A stretch of 11,266 bases of DNA from an uncultured Eubacteriales bacterium (GTDB lineage Bacteria > Bacillota > Clostridia > Oscillospirales > Acutalibacteraceae), in the NCBI GenBank assembly GCA_934476545.1, contig CAKSOB010000046.1, positions 1 to 11,266 on the forward strand, given 5' to 3'. Made by a program: the position numbers and the translations under genes. Below the pieces are notes generated by a model that saw nothing but the letters and a program-made list of their open reading frames with translations, made no database searches and was not told the origin of the DNA. Below, in pieces: positions 6,516-11,266 of the stretch; positions within the stretch are counted from its first letter, which is position 1; every line of letters begins with the position of its first letter.

Positions 6516-7231
6516 CAATGTCCTCTTTGAAATAGAAAATTCATGAATGTTTGACGTGCTGTTTTAATGAGATCTCGACTGACGGGAATAGAACTTCCGT
6601 TATCCAAAAGAAATGCAGTGCCGTCAAAATCAACGGCGTGTTCCATGTTGATTACAATTCCTCTGCTGCAAAGGAAAAACCGATTGTCCTCTTTTAAAGG
6701 GGCAGTGAATTGCCCAAAGGACATTCGAGTGGTTAAAACTCGGTTTCCGGTTGTGTGGACATGAATTATATGTGAAAAGTGTTCGGCATATAGCATTTCT
6801 TTGAACGGAAGTTGGATATCACTTCCGCTGACTTTTACTGTAAGATAGTTATCCGGCTGCGGAATACGAGAGAGAATCTCATCGATAAGTGCGGTAAGAT
6901 CTTGCTCGGCATACGGCTTTACCAAGTAGTGCATAGCACGAACTTGAAATCCTTCTAAAGCGTGGTCGGTGGAAGTGGTTGTAAAAATCAATAAGCAGTC
7001 TGTATCCAATTTACGGAGTGCTTTTGCCGCTTCCATTCCGCTCATGCCATCCATATAAATATCTAAAAAGACAACGGTAAACGGCTGCTGTTCGGCATCT
7101 GCCAAAAATGCTTCTCCGCTCTCATATTCCAATATATCTGCCTGAATACTGCGCTGTTTCAGTTTATAATTTAAACGAGTGTGTAACAAATTTCGCTCGG
7201 CTGCAATATCGTCAACGATCGCGATTCTCAT
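6515..7231 (-). CDS. LytTR-family response regulator
   Basis: This 238-residue DNA-binding response regulator is probably the partner of the overlapping kinase. The receiver domain (about 1-122) is intact: acidic pocket D7-D8, phosphoacceptor D57 in VVFLDIYMDGM, the T84-T86 region after the fourth strand, and K105 in YLVKPY. The output domain (about 128-236) matches LytTR, with YLTVKVSGSDIQLPF, MLYAEHFSHIIHVHT, FFLCSRGIVINM and the terminal IPVSRD. LytTR proteins bind paired direct repeats about two helical turns apart, and such repeats lie in the divergent region at 7297-7335. The start is clear: AAAGGAGG lies 8 nt before the ATG. It forms a two-gene operon with the kinase (TGATG overlap). 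It resembles AgrA, ComE and VirR regulators, but the target genes are unknown. Confidence 0.95.
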   Translation of the reverse strand: MRIAIVDDIAAERNLLHTRLNYKLKQRSIQADILEYESGEAFLADAEQQPFTVVFLDIYMDGMSGMEAAKALRKLDTDCLLIFTTTSTDHALEGFQVRAMHYLVKPYAEQDLTALIDEILSRIPQPDNYLTVKVSGSDIQLPFKEMLYAEHFSHIIHVHTTGNRVLTTRMSFGQFTAPLKEDNRFFLCSRGIVINMEHAVDFDGTAFLLDNGSSIPVSRDLIKTARQTFMNFLFQRGH

Positions 7232-7264
7232 GAATCATGCCTCCTTTGCTTCTAAACCATACTC

Positions 7265-7270
7265 AGTATA
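7265..7270 (-). promoter_or_regulatory. Extended -10 of the regulator-kinase operon
   Basis: On the minus strand TG-C-TATACT gives an extended -10 (TATACT at 7270-7265) with a predicted start near 7258, about 27 nt before the regulator's start codon. The expected -35 position (about 7293-7288) is poor. That suggests the promoter leans on the extended -10 or on an activator, perhaps the regulator itself. Confidence 0.5.
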
Positions 7271-7296
7271 GCATGAAATGAAGGGGGAAACCATGC

Positions 7297-7335
7297 ACAG
7301 TTCATACAATTCGTGCTATTTTTAGACGTTTCGTG
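7297..7335 (+). promoter_or_regulatory. Direct-repeat array, candidate LytTR operator between divergent promoters
   Basis: Three copies of the pattern ACRNTTCRT lie in the same direction: ACAGTTCAT (7297-7305), ACAATTCGT (7306-7314) and ACGTTTCGT (7326-7334). The last two extend to 10-bp matches (ACAATTCGTG and ACGTTTCGTG, 8 of 10 identical) with a 20-bp period. AgrA-type LytTR proteins bind ACAGTTAAG-like direct repeats about 21 bp apart, so size, sequence and spacing fit. The array ends 9 bp before the + strand -35 and starts just beyond the expected minus-strand -35. Binding is inferred. Confidence 0.6.
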
Positions 7336-7344
7336 ACAGACCGG

Positions 7345-7372
7345 TTGAAATTTGAGCCATACTTTCTATAAT
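7345..7372 (+). promoter_or_regulatory. Promoter of the pseudo-receiver/lipoprotein operon
   Basis: TTGAAA (7345-7350), a 16-bp spacer and a perfect TATAAT (7367-7372) predict a start near 7379 and a leader of about 40 nt. The direct-repeat array lies immediately upstream, in an activator position. Confidence 0.78.
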
Positions 7373-7405
7373 GAAGATAGTGATTGCACAAAAACTTTGG
7401 AACAG

Positions 7406-7412
7406 AAAGGAG
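7406..7412 (+). promoter_or_regulatory. Ribosome binding site that selects a GTG start
   Basis: AAAGGAG lies 7 nt before GTG 7420. The in-frame ATG at 7384 has no such site and would fall about 5 nt after the predicted transcript start, so GTG is preferred. Confidence 0.8.
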
Positions 7413-7419
7413 TGGTTCA

Positions 7420-7791
7420 GTGTATCGCATTGCAGTGGTGGCAGACGAGGAATCCGTTGGTCGAAACTATGAAACACAAATTACACGATTTTGCACAGAG
7501 CGGGGTGTTTTTCCTCAAATTGAGCTCCATACAAATCAGGAATTATTTTTTGAGCGAATCCAAACTGTCAAACCGACCAGTGTAGTCCTTGCATTATCCG
7601 GAGTAGCGGGGCTGAATGCGGCAGAACACCTTCGGTCTCTTTGTCCGAATTGCGGTGTGATTTGGTGCAGCGATTTGGATTTTTCTCTTCAAGCATTTCG
7701 CTTGAGAGTGGATTACTTCTTGATGGAGCCAATTACAATTGAACGGCTTCGAGAGGGACTTTCCGTTTGGTTTGAGCATCGAAGAGAGTAA
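7420..7791 (+). CDS. Stand-alone degenerate receiver-domain protein (pseudo-receiver)
   Basis: This 123-residue protein is almost entirely one CheY-like receiver fold, with no output domain. It aligns along its length with the receiver of the neighbouring regulator: RIAVVAD against RIAIVDD, VVLALSG against VVFLDIYM, GLNAAEHLRSL against GMEAAKALRKL, and LQAFRLRVDYFLMEP against LEGFQVRAMHYLVKP. Key residues are lost. The phosphoacceptor Asp is A58, the conserved Lys before Pro is E103, and the first acidic-pocket Asp is A8 (D9 remains); S84 stands at the usual Thr/Ser site. It should not be phosphorylated in the normal way. It may bind the kinase or regulator as a modulator, or may have taken on another role. 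It leads an operon with the lipoprotein 50 nt downstream and is divergent from the two-component pair. The receiver assignment is fairly firm; the function is unknown. Confidence 0.82.
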   Translation: MYRIAVVADEESVGRNYETQITRFCTERGVFPQIELHTNQELFFERIQTVKPTSVVLALSGVAGLNAAEHLRSLCPNCGVIWCSDLDFSLQAFRLRVDYFLMEPITIERLREGLSVWFEHRRE

Positions 7792-7826
7792 AGCGTATGA
7801 TACCAAAAAATCATGAACAACTAGTT

Positions 7827-7833
7827 GGGAGGA
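7827..7833 (+). promoter_or_regulatory. Ribosome binding site fixing the lipoprotein start
   Basis: GGGAGGA ends 8 nt before ATG 7842. That start places the basic MKKK and the lipobox correctly; the in-frame ATG at 7797 would add 15 polar residues before the signal peptide. Confidence 0.85.
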
Positions 7834-7841
7834 AAAGACTC

Positions 7842-9896
7842 ATGAAAAAGAAAACTTTAAAAGGAACCGCCGTGGTACTTGCGGCTGCAATGCTTCTTGG
7901 TTGCGTGGGCTGCGGCGCAGCAGAAACTGCACAACAGGGGGATACCCAGACGGTTTCCACAGCGTTGCCCAGAAAGGCAATGACACCGAAATCGGTGGAT
8001 GCCAATCCGTACATGTCTGCGGGGGATACGAACATTCACCATGACTGTTACAATACCGATTCCACCGATGAAGTGCTGCCGATGGGTATTTACTCGGAGA
8101 TCAACGTATCTTACGAAACGACCAATGCCAATGCTTCTCCGGCTGTCTTTTTTGATTCTTACGGTCATGCGGTGGTTCCGCTGTTGGGCGGCATTGCAAT
8201 TCGAGATATTAACGCCGAAGAAACCCAAACCTTGGGATATTTTTCCCCGGCACAACATGACGGAGGCGGCTATGTGATTCAAAGCTCCTACTCCTTTGTG
8301 GACGAGAGCAATCGGATTGTTTGTCCTACCAGCAATAACCACGTTTTGATGCTGGAGGCTACCGATAAAAAAGGCAATGTGCTTCCGGAGTTCAAGAAGG
8401 TATTGGACATTGACATTAAAGCCGCAGCAGAAAAAGTGTTGGGAAAAACCCTGGATCAAAATTTGTTGTCTGTGGTCTTTGACTATGACGGAAACCTTTG
8501 GTTTGCTACCGGTGGATTCCGAATCTATCCAAACCGGAATCAAACCGGTGCAGTGGGCTATGTTTCCCGTAGTGCCATCAATAAGATTCTGGCAGGAGAA
8601 AAAGTGGATTTGACCGATGCCGTATCCGTTCAGGAATTATCTCCCGGAGAAGGCGCAGAAAACGGAATTGCCTCCTGCAAAGAGGGCGCAGTGATTCTCA
8701 CCAACCAAAACTGCTATTTGCTTCGTGCCAATGAAAAGGACGGTGTAGAAGAAGTATGGCGAACCCCATATGAAAGCGCCGGCGCCAAAGAAAGCAAAGA
8801 GGGGGATGAAACTACCGGCGGCGGTCTTGCATGGGGCGGCGGCTGTTCTCCGTCTTTGACAAAAGATTTGGTACTGTTTACGGATAATCAAACAACCGTA
8901 AACTTGATGGCGTTAGACATTAAGACCGGAAATCTGGTTGCCAAAACACCGGTCTTGGATGAACTGCCGGAGGGAACACAAGTATCGGTTGAGAACTCTG
9001 CAATCGTATACGATAACGGAGAGGGTACCGTAAGCACCGTTGTATGCAACTGGTTTGGTGCCGGCAGCGCTAAACTGGGAGAGCCGGACAATGACTCCTC
9101 TGTACAGAGCTACGCAAACATTTATGATGTGAACTGGCTGAGCAAGGGCAACGCCATGATTGCTCCCGGTGTAGAGCGGGTAGATACCATAAAAACAAAA
9201 GACGGCTATGAGATGAAGAGCATTTGGTGCAGAGAGGATCTGCGGGATACTTCTATGATGAAGCTGTCTACCGCTACCGGATATATTTACGGCTATGTGC
9301 AAGATGTCACCACCGGAATGTGGCAGTACATCATCTTAGATTTTGAAACAGGCGAAACCGTCTTTACCATGGATGTTGCCAATAAATACGGCTATAACAA
9401 TATGGCAATCGGTATGTATGCAGGCAACAGCGGAAATGCGCTCTATTGCCCAACCGGATATTTGGAGCTGCTGCGCTTGCAGGACCGCTTTGCATACTTG
9501 CCGGAAATGCCATACCGCAAAGTAGATTTAGACCTGTCTACACGAACCGTTTTGCAGCAGGAGCAGTTTGCCGCAGATGGCGGAGAAGGCGAAGTTGCAG
9601 GATTATTACATACCGTTACAGTGCAAAATGTGCATCCGAATACAACCGTTGCGTTACGGATGAACGGCTTATCCGGAGCAGCATCGGATTTAAAATTGTA
9701 CGGGTACAATGCGAAGGGGAAATTGGTTGAGGTTCCGACAGAGCTGTGGAAGATTCAGCAGGAGGACGGAACAACGCCGACCAACTTAAAAGAAGATACA
9801 TTATATGAAATTCATGTCGTCGTGGAGGATGGTGGTACCTTTGATTTGAGCGATACCGCAAAGGAAATCAAGCTCTCTGTGGTTCTTGCAAAATGA
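7842..9896 (+). CDS. Large lipoprotein, beta-propeller-like, function unknown
   Basis: This 684-residue protein is predicted to be anchored outside the cell membrane. MKKK, a hydrophobic core and the lipobox L18-L19-G20-C21 form a lipoprotein signal peptide, though C24 is a nearby alternative. After a polar linker (about 22-50) comes NPYM...TNIHHDCYNTD (55-73), which I recall, without being able to check, from uncharacterised propeller proteins in other bacteria. Residues about 95-550 are rich in short strand-turn units of propeller type: VFFDSYGHAVVP, VVFDYDGNLWFATGG (211-225), LMALDIKTGNLV (355-366), a PQQ-like blade pattern, and ILDFETGETVFTM (498-510). A Gly-rich stretch lies at 325-335 (GGGLAWGGG). 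Residues about 560-684 look like a separate beta-rich domain. No catalytic motif is evident. It is co-transcribed with the pseudo-receiver and probably controlled by the adjacent LytTR system. It may be the output of the pathway or an extracellular sensing partner; both are inference. Confidence 0.9.
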   Translation: MKKKTLKGTAVVLAAAMLLGCVGCGAAETAQQGDTQTVSTALPRKAMTPKSVDANPYMSAGDTNIHHDCYNTDSTDEVLPMGIYSEINVSYETTNANASPAVFFDSYGHAVVPLLGGIAIRDINAEETQTLGYFSPAQHDGGGYVIQSSYSFVDESNRIVCPTSNNHVLMLEATDKKGNVLPEFKKVLDIDIKAAAEKVLGKTLDQNLLSVVFDYDGNLWFATGGFRIYPNRNQTGAVGYVSRSAINKILAGEKVDLTDAVSVQELSPGEGAENGIASCKEGAVILTNQNCYLLRANEKDGVEEVWRTPYESAGAKESKEGDETTGGGLAWGGGCSPSLTKDLVLFTDNQTTVNLMALDIKTGNLVAKTPVLDELPEGTQVSVENSAIVYDNGEGTVSTVVCNWFGAGSAKLGEPDNDSSVQSYANIYDVNWLSKGNAMIAPGVERVDTIKTKDGYEMKSIWCREDLRDTSMMKLSTATGYIYGYVQDVTTGMWQYIILDFETGETVFTMDVANKYGYNNMAIGMYAGNSGNALYCPTGYLELLRLQDRFAYLPEMPYRKVDLDLSTRTVLQQEQFAADGGEGEVAGLLHTVTVQNVHPNTTVALRMNGLSGAASDLKLYGYNAKGKLVEVPTELWKIQQEDGTTPTNLKEDTLYEIHVVVEDGGTFDLSDTAKEIKLSVVLAK

Positions 9897-9903
9897 TTGC
9901 ACG

Positions 9904-9955
9904 AAAATTCTGCTATCGCAGGCACGGATTAAAAGATGCGTAGATAGAATTTTTT
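9904..9955 (+). terminator. Possible terminator directly after the lipoprotein gene
   Basis: AAAATTCT (9904-9911) pairs perfectly with AGAATTTT (9946-9953), followed by Ts to 9955. The 34-nt interior can pair weakly (GCA with TGC). The closing stem is AT-rich, so this may be inefficient; a better terminator follows at 10002-10050. Confidence 0.5.
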
Positions 9956-10001
9956 GGAACACGTTCTGAAGAGAGCGGATTGAAAAAAGGGAAAAGAAGA
10001 T

Positions 10002-10050
10002 AAAAAATAACCGTAAGTGATCAAAAGGATAACTTACGGTTATTTCTTTT
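10002..10050. terminator. Bidirectional terminator between the convergent lipoprotein and phosphofructokinase genes
   Basis: AAATAACCGTAAGT (10005-10018) and ACTTACGGTTATTT (10032-10045) form a perfect 14-bp stem with a 13-nt loop. Ts follow on the + strand (TTTCTTTTT), and As precede it (10002-10007), giving a T run on the minus strand. It therefore suits both converging transcripts, 105 nt after the lipoprotein stop codon and 20 nt after the phosphofructokinase stop codon. Confidence 0.9.
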
Positions 10051-10069
10051 TATGGAAGAAAAGCGGAGA

Positions 10070-11266
10070 TTAAGCCTCTGCCTTTACCTTCTTCAGCTTT
10101 GCAAAGCGAGGAAGACCATTTTCTTTTTGCAGTTTTGTTTCGCCTTGAATCAGTGGCAGAGCATAGTCGATGAAGCCTTGGAGAATGCCGTTGCCTTCTT
10201 CGTTGATCCACTCGTCCGGAACCTTCTTCTCGTAGTTTGCTACGGCGCTCAAGTCAATCAGCTTTGTTTCGCAGCGATATGGGTTCTGGGATACACGATC
10301 CAGAGCAACCATTTTATCTGTGATGCCGTTGATAGCACTTTCCACAGCAACCTTACCTGCCATGAAGGACTCGTCAATATCGGTCTGAGAAGCGATGTGC
10401 GCGCCGCAACGCTGCATCAGAGAAAGCTCAATGCCACGGACCTTTGCGCCGGTCTTTTCTTTTACGATATGAGAGAGAGAAGCAGCCAAGCCGCCCAACT
10501 GTGCGTGACCGAAGGAATCTCTTGCAGCAGTGGTGCCGGAAGCAGTTTCTGCAATCAGGTTGCCCTCTGCATCATGAATACCCTCGGAAACAGCAACGAT
10601 TACCTTGCCGTTTTCGTTGTAGATGCGGGTAACGTCAGCCAGGAACTTGTCCATGTCGAAGTTGCGCTCCGGCAGATAAATCAGATCCGGTGCTTCGCCG
10701 GTAATGGATGCCAGACTTGCAGCAGCGGTGAGCCAGCCTGCGTGACGACCCATGATCTCAATAATGGTAATCATGCCCTTGTCATATACACGAGCGTCGT
10801 GGTAGATCTCGCAGCAGGTAGTTGCAATGTACTTTGCAGCACTTGCATAACCCGGGCAGTGGTCGGTACCGAACAGGTCGTTGTCAATGGTCTTCGGCAC
10901 ACCCATGATGCGGCACTCATAACCAACCTTCATCATGTATTTGGAAATCTTGTTGCAGGTATCCATGGAGTCGTTGCCGCCGTTGTAGAAGAAGTAGCGC
11001 ACATTGTACTTCTTGAAGATCTCCAGGATGCGCTTGTAGTCGGTATCGTCCATATCGGGATCGGCCATCTTATAGCGGCAGGAGCCCAGGGCGGAGGAGG
11101 GCGTATGCATCATGTTGGCCAGCTCTGCGGGATCCTCCTCGTCCATGATCATCAGCTGATCGTTCAGCACGCCCTTGATGCCGTGGAAGGCACCGTAGAC
11201 CTTGGTGATGTTGGGGTTCTCCAGACCGGTCTTGATAACGCCGTAAGCGGAGCAGTTGATGACGGA
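10070..11266 (-). CDS. pfp: 6-phosphofructokinase, pyrophosphate-dependent type (N-terminus outside the window)
   Basis: This cytosolic glycolytic enzyme phosphorylates fructose 6-phosphate to fructose 1,6-bisphosphate. The reading frame is open to the window edge, giving 398 residues here. The first residues, SVINCSAYGVIKT, continue what should be a GGPTSVIN-type start, so perhaps 15-20 residues are missing. An internal GTG at 11170 is not the true start. Two positions indicate pyrophosphate rather than ATP use: GGNDS (in-window 96-100) has Asp where E. coli PfkA has G104, and PKTIDND (124-130) has Lys where PfkA has G124. D128 and D130 are the catalytic Asp pair. MGRHAGW (172-178) and SEGIHD (227-232) contact the sugar phosphate in relatives. 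N98 replaces the Asp usual at that metal-binding position, a variant to note. Its 5' part is more GC-rich than the rest. It ends at the bidirectional terminator. Confidence 0.94.
   Translation of the reverse strand, partial: SVINCSAYGVIKTGLENPNITKVYGAFHGIKGVLNDQLMIMDEEDPAELANMMHTPSSALGSCRYKMADPDMDDTDYKRILEIFKKYNVRYFFYNGGNDSMDTCNKISKYMMKVGYECRIMGVPKTIDNDLFGTDHCPGYASAAKYIATTCCEIYHDARVYDKGMITIIEIMGRHAGWLTAAASLASITGEAPDLIYLPERNFDMDKFLADVTRIYNENGKVIVAVSEGIHDAEGNLIAETASGTTAARDSFGHAQLGGLAASLSHIVKEKTGAKVRGIELSLMQRCGAHIASQTDIDESFMAGKVAVESAINGITDKMVALDRVSQNPYRCETKLIDLSAVANYEKKVPDEWINEEGNGILQGFIDYALPLIQGETKLQKENGLPRFAKLKKVKAEA

Noticed and set aside
7232..7419. Search for an AgrD-like peptide or AgrB protease next to the kinase
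   Set aside because: The divergent region is filled by promoters and repeats, and no short frame with a ribosome binding site and peptide-like composition was found here or at 5044-5192.
7384..7419. ATG 7384 as the start of the pseudo-receiver gene
   Set aside because: It lies about 5 nt after the predicted transcript start and has no ribosome binding site. GTG 7420 has a strong one and aligns with the start of the receiver fold.
9893..9943. A 16-codon frame overlapping the lipoprotein stop (ATGA), basic and with one Cys, as a possible signal peptide gene
   Set aside because: It has no ribosome binding site, no leader or AgrD-like features, and lies within a terminator-like stem.

Overview
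The window looks like a chromosomal segment from a low-to-mid GC anaerobic Firmicute (class Clostridia, possibly Oscillospiraceae or a relative). This rests on strong AGGAGG-type ribosome binding sites, short TTGAMW/TATAAT promoters, T-run terminators, an AgrC/LytTR two-component pair, lipoproteins of Gram-positive type, a pyrophosphate-type phosphofructokinase, and tRNA genes that encode their CCA end. The genus cannot be fixed from sequence reading alone. No mobile elements, CRISPR arrays, rRNA genes or replication origins are visible.

Layout. (1) 22-1287 (+): an exported CAP/SCP-domain protein with Ig-like and fibronectin-III-like tails, closed by a terminator. (2) 1363-4694 (+): a methionine operon, metE (cobalamin-independent methionine synthase) then metF (methylenetetrahydrofolate reductase). 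It has a clear promoter, a leader of only about 45 nt and a terminator. MetF makes the 5-methyl-tetrahydrofolate that MetE uses to methylate homocysteine. (3) 4764-5088 (+): an AT-rich element and strong promoter driving tRNA-Gln(CTG) and tRNA-Pro(CGG), with a terminator-like hairpin between them and one after them. (4) 5111-5175: a second + terminator and the minus-strand terminator of the next operon. (5) 5193-7231 (-): a response regulator (LytTR output) and a GHKL sensor kinase of the AgrC type, overlapping at TGATG. (6) 7265-7372: a divergent control region. A direct-repeat array of the kind LytTR proteins bind lies between a minus-strand extended -10 and a good + promoter. (7) 7420-9896 (+): a stand-alone degenerate receiver protein and a large beta-propeller-like lipoprotein. 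(8) 10002-10050: a bidirectional terminator. (9) 10070-11266 (-): most of a PPi-type 6-phosphofructokinase, cut at its N-terminus by the window edge.

The most unusual part is 5193-9896. A peptide-sensor-like kinase and LytTR regulator, with no recognisable AgrB/AgrD genes, are divergently paired with a two-gene operon. That operon codes for a receiver-fold protein that has lost its phosphoacceptor Asp and conserved Lys, and for an exported propeller lipoprotein. The shared repeats suggest the regulator controls this operon. The pseudo-receiver could feed back on the two-component pair, and the lipoprotein could be the surface output or a sensing partner. The gene identities are well supported; the circuit is inference.
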